This document shows, piece by piece, positions 1 to 5,853 of a DNA stretch of 8,817 nt. A model generated the notes under the pieces. It did no database searches and was not told the DNA's origin. It was given only the letters and a program-made list of their open reading frames with translations. Position numbers and translations under genes: made by a program. Source of the DNA: Acidobacteriaceae bacterium (GTDB lineage Bacteria; Acidobacteriota; Terriglobia; Terriglobales; Acidobacteriaceae). The stretch covers positions 1 to 8,817 of the forward strand of contig JASIJX010000375.1 in the NCBI GenBank assembly GCA_030049955.1, in the 5' to 3' direction. How positions within the stretch are numbered: position 1 is the first letter of the stretch; each line of letters starts with the position of its first letter.

Positions 1-822
1 ATTTATAACGTGATCGACGCACGGCAGTCTGACCCGCAGGCGAATGTGATTCAGGCGCTGCGTGGGATGGGGCACGCGAAAGAGGCAGACCATTACACGC
101 ATTTCAGCTATGAGATGGTCGCGCTTACGCCGCGGTGCGCGGTGGAACTGGGCTATACGGTTCCGGAAGAGGATTTGAGCAGGCCGTATATCGAGGTGAG
201 CGGGCGCAAGGGATTCGGCGTGAAGGCCGATGACCTAATCGACAAGCTGATTGCGGCGACGCGCGCGGAGGTAGATTCGCGGCAGACGGCGCGCGAGGAA
301 GCTGACCGGCAACGGATTGCAGAACAGATTGCGATTGGCGCACTGCGCTACTTCATGCTGAAGTACACGCGGAATTCCGTGATCGCATTCGACTTTAAAG
401 ACGCGCTGAGCTTCGAGGGCGAAACAGGGCCGTATATCCAGTACGCGGTGGTGCGGATCAGGAACATCTTTCGCAAGGGTGAGACGAGCGAAGCAGCGGC
501 GTTAGCGGAGCTGGCGGGATTAGCGGAGTTGGGGCCGTACCTCAGTGGCGAGGAGAACGAAGATATTTGGGCACTGTGGGTACGGGCGGGGCGGTTTTCG
601 CTCGTTCTCGATCAGTGCATCGGCGCGTCGGAGCCAGCTTATCTGGCCAAGCATGCGTTCCAGTTGGCGCAGGAGTTCAACAACTTCTATCACAAGCACC
701 ATATCCTTACGGAAGAAGACGCGGGGCGGAAGACGTTTCTGCTGGCGACGGCTGCGGTGGTGCTGCGCGAACTGGTGCGGGCGCTGGCGCTGTTGGGGAT
801 TGAGAGCCCGGTCGCGATGTAG
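1..822 (+). CDS. argS: Arginyl-tRNA synthetase, C-terminal part (5' truncated by window edge)
   Basis: This cytoplasmic class I aminoacyl-tRNA synthetase charges tRNA-Arg with arginine using ATP. The frame is open from base 1 and ends at TAG, giving 273 residues, so the N-terminal catalytic half lies upstream. Visible ArgS hallmarks are YNVIDARQS at the start, the segment SGRKGFGVKADDLID in the place of the KMSKS loop, and the highly conserved stretch around ALSFEGETGPYIQYAVVRIR. The C-terminal all-helical DALR-type anticodon-binding domain ends with AVVLRELVRALALLGIESP. The GTG at base 10 is an internal valine codon, not a start. The KMSKS-equivalent reads EVSGRKG and lacks the first Lys; many bacterial ArgS proteins have a degenerate motif here, so I do not infer loss of function. 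The gene is followed at close range by the epimerase gene on the same strand and may be co-transcribed with it. Confidence 0.96.
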   Translation: MYNVIDARQSDPQANVIQALRGMGHAKEADHYTHFSYEMVALTPRCAVELGYTVPEEDLSRPYIEVSGRKGFGVKADDLIDKLIAATRAEVDSRQTAREEADRQRIAEQIAIGALRYFMLKYTRNSVIAFDFKDALSFEGETGPYIQYAVVRIRNIFRKGETSEAAALAELAGLAELGPYLSGEENEDIWALWVRAGRFSLVLDQCIGASEPAYLAKHAFQLAQEFNNFYHKHHILTEEDAGRKTFLLATAAVVLRELVRALALLGIESPVAM

Positions 823-848
823 AGTGGTGATGATGAGCAATGATGGAC

Positions 849-854
849 AAGGAG
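849..854 (+). promoter_or_regulatory. Candidate ribosome binding site for the epimerase
   Basis: AAGGAG lies 12 bases before ATG 867 and inside the reading frame that opens at 840. If the true start were 840, this strong Shine-Dalgarno match would be coding and only a weak GGTGAT-like stretch would precede the start. The spacing is longer than optimal, so the choice is favoured rather than settled. Confidence 0.4.
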
Positions 855-866
855 ACGATTCTCACG

Positions 867-1904
867 ATGAAGAAATCTGCCTGGGGCAAAACGGCTGACG
901 GCGCTGCCATTTCTCTTTTCACGCTGACGAGCGGCAAGATCGAGGTTCAGATCACCGATTTTGGCGCTCACCTGGTCGCAGTGCGCACGCCAGACCGCAA
1001 GGGCCGCGTGGCCGACATCGCGCTCGGCTTTAATTCTGCGGAGGGCTACCTGAACAGGCCCAATGCGTATCTCGGCTCGGTGGTGGGCCGGTATGCCAAC
1101 CGCATCGCCAAGGGCCACTTTGCGATTGACGGCAAAGACTACCAGATTCCGATTAACAACGGACCGAATGCGCTGCACGGTGGGCCGGAGGGATTCGACC
1201 GCTATGTGTGGAAGGCCGAGGAAGTGCCGAACGGCGTGGAGCTGACGTACGTGAGCCCGGATGGCGATATGGGCTTTCCTGGCACGATGACCACGCGGGT
1301 GCGCTATACGCTGGAGGGGGACACCCTGCGGCTGGATTACACAGCCACGACGGACAAGCCGACGATCGCGAACCTGACCAACCACGTTTACTTCAACCTG
1401 CGCGGCGACGATGACGGCGACATTCTGGGGCACGTGGTGGAGTTGAACGCCGACCGGTTCACGAAGGTGAACGGCGAACAGATTCCTACGGGCGAGATTG
1501 CTTCGGTCGCGGGCACGCCGCTGGATTTCCGCACGCCAAAGGCGATCGGCGCGCGGATCAATGATGACTACGATCAGCTAAAGCTCTGCCGCGGCTACGA
1601 TCACAACTTTGTAGTGAACGGACAAGCAGGTTCGCTGCGGCGGGCGGCGCGGGTGACCGAGCCTGAGAACGGCCGCACGATGACGGTAGAAACGACGGAG
1701 CCGGGCTTTCAGCTCTATACCGGAAATTTCCTGGACGGCAAGCTGACTGGCCGGCACGGGAAAAAGTACGAGCCGCGGACCGGCTTCTGCATCGAGACGC
1801 AGGAGTTTCCCGACGCGCCGCATCATGCGAATTTCCCCAGCACGGTGCTGCGGCCGGGCGAAACCTTACGGTCGACAACGACGTTCCGGTTCGGGGCTGA
1901 ATAA
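867..1904 (+). CDS. galM: Aldose 1-epimerase (mutarotase)
   Basis: It interconverts the alpha and beta anomers of aldoses such as galactose or glucose, feeding the Leloir pathway and general sugar use. The product is 345 residues, normal for the GalM family, and covers one beta-sandwich domain (roughly residues 5-343). The family's active-site residues are all present by alignment to the Lactococcus enzyme: Arg79 in YANRI, His104 in NALHGG, catalytic acid His173 in LTNHVYFNL, Asp245 in GYDHNF and catalytic base Glu310 in FCIETQEFPDAPH. There is no signal peptide, so it should be cytoplasmic, unlike exported GalM homologues. I chose ATG 867 because the protein begins naturally there (MKKSAWGKTADG) and AAGGAG lies at 849-854. 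The spacer is a longish 12 bases, and in-frame ATG codons at 840 and 843 would add nine or eight residues. It sits 44 bases after argS. Confidence 0.94.
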   Translation: MKKSAWGKTADGAAISLFTLTSGKIEVQITDFGAHLVAVRTPDRKGRVADIALGFNSAEGYLNRPNAYLGSVVGRYANRIAKGHFAIDGKDYQIPINNGPNALHGGPEGFDRYVWKAEEVPNGVELTYVSPDGDMGFPGTMTTRVRYTLEGDTLRLDYTATTDKPTIANLTNHVYFNLRGDDDGDILGHVVELNADRFTKVNGEQIPTGEIASVAGTPLDFRTPKAIGARINDDYDQLKLCRGYDHNFVVNGQAGSLRRAARVTEPENGRTMTVETTEPGFQLYTGNFLDGKLTGRHGKKYEPRTGFCIETQEFPDAPHHANFPSTVLRPGETLRSTTTFRFGAE

Positions 1905-1973
1905 CGCGAGCAGATTTTTGCCGTGTAAGCGGGTCCTGGGGCAAATGAGCGTTTTGGGGCGGTTGCGCGTCAA

Positions 1974-1979
1974 TAGAAT
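1974..1979 (+). promoter_or_regulatory. Possible -10 element next to the pseudopilin start
   Basis: TAGAAT matches the sigma-70 -10 consensus at five of six positions and ends seven bases before ATG 1987. I see no good -35 box 16-18 bases upstream (TTTTGG at best). If used, transcription would begin at or within a base or two of the start codon, giving a leaderless message. This would fit the absence of a properly spaced Shine-Dalgarno sequence there. It is a short motif and may be chance. Confidence 0.25.
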
Positions 1980-1986
1980 CAAGGGG

Positions 1987-3066
1987 ATGATGCAGAGTCC
2001 AGCTCCAATTCGCGGGCGTAAACCTTCTGAAGACGGCTACATGCTGCTGGTGGCGATATTCCTGCTGGCGCTGCTGGTGCTGTCGCTGGCAGTGGCCGCG
2101 CCTCAGATGGCCAAGTCCATTCAGCGGGACCGCGAGGTAGAGACGATGCACCGCGGCAAGCAGTACGCGCGCGCCATCCAGCTTTATTACCGCAAGTTCC
2201 ACACTTATCCGCCGTCGGTTGATGCGCTGGTGAACACCGATAACATTAGGTTTCTGCGCAAGAAGTACATCGACCCGATGACGGGCAAGGATGACTGGAA
2301 GCCGATCCTGTTTGGTCAAAACAAGGCGCCGTTGGCGATGGGTTTCTTCGGGCAGCCGCTGGGCGGGGTCGGAGGCCAACCGATTGCAGGGATTGGGCCA
2401 AGCGGGACAGGCGGAATGCCGGGCGCGAGCGGCTTTGGCTCAAATACGGGCAGCAGCTTTGGATCGTCTTTCGGGTCGAATGGGTCGACTTTTGGGTCGA
2501 ACGGATCGAGTTTTGGTTCCAACGGGTCAACTTTCGGTTCTGGATCTGGCAGCGGTTCGCTGTTCGGGTCGTCAAATGCCGGCGCGACAGATTCGGGTCA
2601 GACGAATTCGAATAGCGCTACGGGCAGCACGGGCGACTCCAGCGGCGCGAATAGCACGAATGGAAGCACGGGCGGGACGGATGCCAATGGCAATCCAACA
2701 TCCGGCACGACATCCGGGTCGGGATTTATGAGCGGGCAGACGGGGCAGACGTTTGGCGGCGGTGGGATCATCGGCTTTTCGCCGGCCAGTCCCAAGCAGT
2801 CGATCCTGACGTACAAGAAGAAGAGCCACTATAACGAGTGGGAGTTCACCTATAGCCCGCTGCAGGAGATGATGCAGCAAGGCGGCGGCAATGCGGGCAC
2901 GATCGGGACGCCGGTGGGCAACGGGACGGGAACGTCGACACCGGGGTTTGGTGGGTCTAGCGATACGTTTGGCGGGTCCAGCAATTCGTTTGGCGGCGGT
3001 TCGAACTTCCCATCGAGCCCCACGCAGCCTGCGCAGCCGCAACAGCCGCAATCGCCGCAGCAGTAA
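1987..3066 (+). CDS. Type IV pilin/pseudopilin-like protein with Gly/Ser-rich tail
   Basis: This is an inner-membrane or exported protein of the prepilin type; its exact role is not known to me. The product is 359 residues from ATG 1987. A short positively charged leader ends in SEDG17, followed by Y18 and a hydrophobic helix (residues about 18-38, LLVAIFLLALLVLSLAVAA), the layout of a class III prepilin signal cleaved after Gly. The usual Glu at mature position 5 is Val22. Residues about 55-110 resemble the GspG-like helix and loop (AIQLYYRKFHTYPPSVDALV, then a DPMTGKDDW motif). Residues about 137-255 are low complexity, rich in Gly, Ser, Asn and Thr. A conserved-looking island at 276-292 contains HYNEWEFTYSPL, and the C-terminus is Gly/Ser then Pro/Gln rich. 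The frame is open back to 1825, and ATG 1945 is an alternative start. I prefer 1987 or 1990 because they give a normal short leader. AAGGGG touches ATG 1987, too close for a usual ribosome site. It lies 82 bases after galM. Confidence 0.8.
   Translation: MMQSPAPIRGRKPSEDGYMLLVAIFLLALLVLSLAVAAPQMAKSIQRDREVETMHRGKQYARAIQLYYRKFHTYPPSVDALVNTDNIRFLRKKYIDPMTGKDDWKPILFGQNKAPLAMGFFGQPLGGVGGQPIAGIGPSGTGGMPGASGFGSNTGSSFGSSFGSNGSTFGSNGSSFGSNGSTFGSGSGSGSLFGSSNAGATDSGQTNSNSATGSTGDSSGANSTNGSTGGTDANGNPTSGTTSGSGFMSGQTGQTFGGGGIIGFSPASPKQSILTYKKKSHYNEWEFTYSPLQEMMQQGGGNAGTIGTPVGNGTGTSTPGFGGSSDTFGGSSNSFGGGSNFPSSPTQPAQPQQPQSPQQ
2470..2541 (+). repeat. In-frame 21-bp tandem repeat encoding FGSNGS(T/S)
   Basis: Three units (2470-2490, 2491-2511, 2512-2532) each encode Phe-Gly-Ser-Asn-Gly-Ser plus Thr or Ser, followed by a partial fourth unit (FGSG). 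The DNA copies differ at wobble positions (for example TCG against TCC or TCA) while the peptide is kept. This means the array is not a very recent duplication. Looser FGS units flank it on both sides (2452-2469 and 2563-2574). Confidence 0.85.
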
Positions 3067-3085
3067 GCTGGTTCAATCAATTTCT

Positions 3086-3122
3086 AAGCAAAAGGCCTGC
3101 CGTGAAGGCAGGCCTTTTGCTT
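3086..3122. terminator. Bidirectional intrinsic terminator
   Basis: A perfect 16-bp inverted repeat (3086-3101 with 3107-3122) encloses the 5-base loop GTGAA. The stem core is GGCCTGCC/GGCAGGCC, with A-rich then T-rich outer stem (AAGCAAAA/TTTTGCTT). It lies 19 bases after the pseudopilin stop codon and 22 bases after the end of the oppositely oriented Fe-S carrier gene. Because the outer stem gives T-runs on both strands, it can end both convergent transcripts. Confidence 0.85.
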
Positions 3123-3144
3123 TGGATCTGAGCCTTGGTGCGGC

Positions 3145-3531
3145 CTAAACGTTGAACGAGGAGCCGCAGCCGCAGGTGGACTTCACCTGGGGGTTCTCGA
3201 ACTTGAAGCCGGCGGCCTCGAGGGTCTCGACGTAATCGACGATGCAGCCATTCAAGTACATGAGTGAAGTGGCGTCAATGAAAACTTTCAGGTCATCAAA
3301 ACTGTAAACCTTGTCCATCATGCCGCTCTGGTTCTCGAAAGCCATGGAGTACTGGAACCCGGAGCATCCGCCACCGACTACGCCGATGCGCAGCCCGGCA
3401 GGGATGGGATCCTGAGTGGCCATGATCTCGCGCACCTTAGCGATCGCCGTCGGCGTCAGCGTAAGGGGCTGCTTCTTAACGGTTTCCGGTGCTACGGTTT
3501 CCTGTCCCGGTCCGGCGGTTACTGTGGCCAT
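3145..3531 (-). CDS. A-type iron-sulfur carrier protein (IscA/ErpA/SufA/HesB family)
   Basis: It carries and delivers Fe-S clusters from a scaffold to apo-enzymes in the cytoplasm. The product is 128 residues. The family domain spans about residues 22-126, and the three conserved ligand cysteines are present: Cys56 in GGGCSGFQY, and Cys120 and Cys122 in STCGCGSSF. The 64-residue gap between the first and second is that expected for ErpA-type proteins. The first 20 residues are an extra polar extension. An additional cysteine, Cys96 in YLNGCIVDYVE, lies where I would expect a non-cysteine residue. The start at 3531 is supported by AGGGAG (3538-3543) six bases upstream; the frame continues open to 3597 but without such a site. 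No isc or suf partner genes are visible, so it appears to be a stand-alone carrier. The exact subtype (ErpA or IscA) cannot be fixed from this protein alone. Confidence 0.93.
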   Translation of the reverse strand: MATVTAGPGQETVAPETVKKQPLTLTPTAIAKVREIMATQDPIPAGLRIGVVGGGCSGFQYSMAFENQSGMMDKVYSFDDLKVFIDATSLMYLNGCIVDYVETLEAAGFKFENPQVKSTCGCGSSFNV

Positions 3532-3568
3532 CTGTATCTCCCTTTGGGTGAATTGCTTGCCCTCTCTT

Positions 3569-3597
3569 ACTGTACCGCTCCGGGGGCTGAGGGACAA
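3569..3597 (-). promoter_or_regulatory. Candidate sigma-70 promoter for the Fe-S carrier gene
   Basis: Read on the minus strand there is TTGTCC (3592-3597), a 17-base spacer, and TACAGT (3569-3574). Each box matches the consensus at four of six positions and the spacing is ideal. Transcription would start near 3562, leaving a leader of about 30 bases that includes the AGGGAG ribosome site. Confidence 0.38.
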
Positions 3598-3619
3598 GCC
3601 CCGTATCGATCCGGCGTGG

Positions 3620-3667
3620 GCCCGGTATTCCCGGGCGGCATACGTTCATTCGATGCCCGGATGAACG
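3620..3667. repeat. Two adjacent dyads in the divergent spacer
   Basis: GCCCGG and CCGGGC (3620-3625 and 3631-3636) form a 6-bp dyad around TATTC. CGTTCAT and ATGAACG (3643-3649 and 3661-3667) form a 7-bp dyad with an 11-base centre. They lie in the gene-free stretch 3532-3872, just upstream of the candidate Fe-S carrier promoter, where an operator could sit. They match no operator I can name; either may be chance in GC-rich DNA. Confidence 0.4.
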
Positions 3668-3737
3668 CAAGGTCGCAGTTCAATTCGAGAGCAAGCGCCG
3701 CAGATTGAGGATCTAACTACCCGATGAAAAATCCCGG

Positions 3738-3766
3738 TTACAAGCGCGCCTTATGAGGACTATTAT
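3738..3766 (+). promoter_or_regulatory. Candidate promoter for the 94-residue membrane protein gene
   Basis: TATTAT (3761-3766) matches the -10 consensus at five of six positions, with TTACAA (3738-3743) 17 bases upstream as a poor -35 (three of six). Transcription would begin near 3773, giving a leader of about 100 bases before ATG 3873. In that case the in-frame ATG at 3753 could not be the start, since it lies between the two boxes. Confidence 0.35.
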
Positions 3767-3860
3767 GTTTCACCAACAAGGGCCCGGCCAGTTTGAGGAG
3801 TTCGTTCCCAGCGGACGAATCTTGCACGCGCCGGGAACTCGTGTGGTGGTGAGCTTCCAT

Positions 3861-3867
3861 GGAGGTG
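3861..3867 (+). promoter_or_regulatory. Ribosome binding site that fixes the start at 3873
   Basis: GGAGGTG lies immediately upstream, with seven bases between GGAGG and ATG 3873. It is the strongest Shine-Dalgarno match in this region and argues against the in-frame upstream ATG codons at 3753 and 3765. Confidence 0.75.
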
Positions 3868-3872
3868 AAGCC

Positions 3873-4157
3873 ATGACTTTCGTTCCTGTCATGTGGTCAG
3901 TGTGGGGTGCGCTGGTTGTCATAATGGCTGCATTGCATGTGTATCGTTCTAGCCTGACCCGCGACGAAGAGGGCCAGATTTTTCTGGACGATTCCTTCGA
4001 TCATGAAAAGGCGGCCCAGTTGGCGATCGTGGCCAAGGTGAACAAAGTGGAGCCGCTGCTGCGTGTAGCGCAGTGGCTGGTGGTGGCGATGACGGTGGTG
4101 GTCATCGTGTATTACGTGCGGGATATTCTGGCTCACCTGGGCGTGCTTGGCGGGTAG
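3873..4157 (+). CDS. Small two-helix membrane protein, function unknown
   Basis: I do not recognise a named family. The product is 94 residues. A first hydrophobic helix runs about residues 6-24 (VMWSVWGALVVIMAALHVY). A polar, acidic middle follows (RDEEGQIFLDDSFDHEK, residues 30-46), then a short amphipathic segment containing AAQLAIVAKVNKVEPLLR. A second hydrophobic helix spans about 66-83 (AQWLVVAMTVVVIVYYVR). With no cleavable signal this suggests an inner-membrane hairpin, probably with both ends on the same side. ATG 3873 is chosen because GGAGG precedes it at seven bases; the frame also opens at 3753, which would add 40 residues without any obvious membrane or domain character. It is transcribed away from the Fe-S carrier and faces the convergent VWA gene. 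No function can be assigned from context. Confidence 0.7.
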   Translation: MTFVPVMWSVWGALVVIMAALHVYRSSLTRDEEGQIFLDDSFDHEKAAQLAIVAKVNKVEPLLRVAQWLVVAMTVVVIVYYVRDILAHLGVLGG

Positions 4158-4263
4158 GTTGAACCAGGCGTTTTTTGGCCAGCCGGCAGAATTGCGCCGG
4201 ATTTTGCGGGGCGTTGCCGCAAGAAGGGCTACCATTATCCCCGTATTCTCAAAAGATTCTGCA

Positions 4264-4433
4264 CTGTCATTCTGAGCAAATCCGTAAAGCGGATGAGCGA
4301 AGAATCTGCGGCTGCTTTTCATTCGTGAGCTGCCGCAATTTTCGGCGCATGCGAAAAAGCTTGCCTCTGTGAAGCAAAAGCAACAGAAAGAACAACTGCA
4401 GATCCTTCGCGTCTCACGTGCTCAGGATGACAA
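4264..4433. repeat. Fold-back (REP/MITE-like) intergenic repeat element
   Basis: The gene-free spacer 4158-4473 is mostly one nested, imperfect inverted repeat. The outer arms TGTCATTCTGAGC (4265-4277) and GCTCAGGATGACA (4420-4432) pair with one mismatch. The next arms, GCGAAGAATCTGC (4297-4309) and GCAGATCCTTCGC (4398-4410), again pair with one mismatch. Inner arms TGCTTTT (4313-4319) and AAAAGCA (4376-4382) pair perfectly. Near the centre TTTTCG (4339-4344) and CGAAAA (4352-4357) form another hairpin, and ATCCG/CGGAT (4280-4284 and 4290-4294) one inside the left arm. It has no transposase or coding frame, so if mobile it would be non-autonomous. The arm sequence resembles intergenic repeats I recall as common in acidobacterial genomes; that comparison is from memory. 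Confidence 0.7.
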
Positions 4434-4473
4434 GATGGAGCGGCGGAAAATGCGTCGCTCTACTGACCGCTCC

Positions 4474-5709
4474 TTACTCCACTTCCTGGCGGGCGCGGTA
4501 GCCGTCGCGGGCGATGATGTCGTACTTGAGGGGCTTGTGCTTTTCATCCTGCATGCGCAGGGGATGGCCTTCGTCGTCGACCAGCAGCACGCGCAGCTTG
4601 CGATAGGTGCCGTCCTGCTTGCTGTTGGTGGGCCGATAGACGAGCTCGTACTTGGAGCGGATGTTCTGGTTGATGGTATTCACCATGTCAGGCAACTCGC
4701 CGGTGAACTTGGGCTCGAAGAACATTCCGCCGGTGAGGTTGGCGAAGGTGCGCAGCTGGTTTTCGGCCTGCAGGTAGGTCATGTCGCGCATGCCGCCCAT
4801 CATGCCGCCGGTGCCCTCGGTCATCTCCATCAGCAGGCCGCCTGTGGCGATGGAAAAGATAGTGACGTTTTGCGAGGCCTTGACGCGCTTGAGCATCTGG
4901 TCGAGGGTGAGCTTGGACATGGAATCGACGCCGGAGGCGATGAGGATGATGTACTTTTCGCCTTCGATGCGCGACATGCGGTCGAGGGCTTCAGATAGCG
5001 CGTCGAAGATATTGGTTTCAGAGAATGCGGCGGGCATGTAGGATTCCATACCCAGCTCGCGGATGCCTTCCTGAATCTGCCGCTTGTCCTGAGTAAAGTC
5101 GCTCACGATGTGGGTGTTCAGGTCGAAGGTCATCATGGCGACGTAATCCTGCGGCCGCAACTGCTGGGTGAATGCCCAGGCGCTGTTGAGCATGTCGATG
5201 CGGAAGGCCCAGCCCTTCGCCGCAAACTCGCACAACAGCAGCGCGGTGATGGGGGCTTCGACGCGCCGGAAGCCTTCGACCTTCTGCTCCACGCCATCCT
5301 CGTAAACGCGGAAGTTGGTGGGCTTGAGGCCGGGGACGAACTGGTGCGTTTTTTCAAGCAGCACACCTACATCCACTGTGACCTCTGGAACGTCTACATG
5401 AAGTGAGACGTCGGGGGCGCCCTCGGGATTTTTGAACGTGGGCTCAGCAGGCGCAGGCGGAGCGGGCGGTGGATTGTCGTCGGGGTTCTTTTTAGGGATG
5501 GCAATGGCGCCGCTGTCGGCTGACGGACCGCCGGACTCGGGCACGGCCTGCGGCTGCTGCTGGCTTTGCTGCTGCGGGTTCTGCTGCGGCTGCTGGCCGA
5601 CGGCGCGATCAACCGGCGCAGCGGCGAAGGCGAGAACGGCGATGACGAGCAAGGACGAAAAACGGGAAACAAAACGGCGGGAAGCGGCGAAGCCGCGCAG
5701 CTTAGACAT
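4474..5709 (-). CDS. Exported VWFA-related Acidobacterial domain protein
   Basis: This is a secreted or periplasmic von Willebrand factor A-like protein of the family named 'VWFA-related Acidobacterial domain'; the biological role of that family is not established. The product is 411 residues. A signal peptide occupies about residues 1-38 (arginine-rich start, then SSLLVIAVLAFAAA). A Gln-rich and Pro-rich linker follows to about 95. Residues about 104-150 hold the family's strand-rich lead-in (VDVPEVTVDVGVLLEK, then NFRVYEDGVEQKVEGFRR). The A-like domain runs about 154-355, with AMMTFD, SETNIFDAL and YIILIASGVDSMSKL. The metal-site DxSxS is replaced by CEFAA at 160-164, while Thr232 and Asp262 may keep the other metal-site positions. 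A Met-rich insert lies at 293-310. The start is supported by GAGG five bases upstream (5715-5718). The frame stays open antisense through the neighbouring gene, but that part is not coding. It is divergent from the S55-like gene. Confidence 0.9.
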   Translation of the reverse strand: MSKLRGFAASRRFVSRFSSLLVIAVLAFAAAPVDRAVGQQPQQNPQQQSQQQPQAVPESGGPSADSGAIAIPKKNPDDNPPPAPPAPAEPTFKNPEGAPDVSLHVDVPEVTVDVGVLLEKTHQFVPGLKPTNFRVYEDGVEQKVEGFRRVEAPITALLLCEFAAKGWAFRIDMLNSAWAFTQQLRPQDYVAMMTFDLNTHIVSDFTQDKRQIQEGIRELGMESYMPAAFSETNIFDALSEALDRMSRIEGEKYIILIASGVDSMSKLTLDQMLKRVKASQNVTIFSIATGGLLMEMTEGTGGMMGGMRDMTYLQAENQLRTFANLTGGMFFEPKFTGELPDMVNTINQNIRSKYELVYRPTNSKQDGTYRKLRVLLVDDEGHPLRMQDEKHKPLKYDIIARDGYRARQEVE

Positions 5710-5793
5710 AAGAACCTCGCTGGAAACCAGCATACGGGATTGCGGGGATTTACCGCAGCCCGGAGCAGGCCAGCGTGCCGCCAGGCGGGTAAT

Positions 5794-5825
5794 CAGCGAG
5801 GCGACTCGCTGTACTCTGGTATAGA
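5794..5825 (+). promoter_or_regulatory. Candidate extended -10 promoter with overlapping dyad, upstream of the S55-like gene
   Basis: TGGTATAGA (5817-5825) fits an extended -10 (TGnTATAAT) and would start transcription near 5832, about 22 bases before ATG 5854. There is no clear -35 box. In its place is a perfect 7-bp dyad, CAGCGAG and CTCGCTG (5794-5800 and 5805-5811), around GCGA. The dyad could be an operator for a promoter that needs an activator. Both calls are inference from short motifs. Confidence 0.32.
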
Positions 5826-5853
5826 CGTGGAAATGCGGATTAAGGAAACCAGA

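Noticed and set aside
178..236. ArgS KMSKS loop reading EVSGRKG as a sign of a defective enzyme
   Set aside because: Degenerate KMSKS motifs are usual in bacterial ArgS, and the surrounding SGRKGFGVKADDL segment is otherwise typical.
690..2379. Two long minus-strand open frames (690-1433 and 1558-2379) across argS, galM and the pseudopilin gene
   Set aside because: They lie opposite well-supported genes, have Arg/Gln/His-rich composition and show no motifs, so they are codon-bias shadows.
3753..3872. N-terminal extension of the small membrane protein from ATG 3753
   Set aside because: There is no ribosome site, the extension lacks recognisable character, and a strong GGAGG site marks ATG 3873. 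A candidate -10 box also overlaps the region just after 3753.
4369..4998. Plus-strand open frame of 209 codons opposite the VWA gene
   Set aside because: It begins inside the fold-back repeat and runs antisense to the VWA C-terminus. The Gly/His/Ala-rich product has no recognisable domain.
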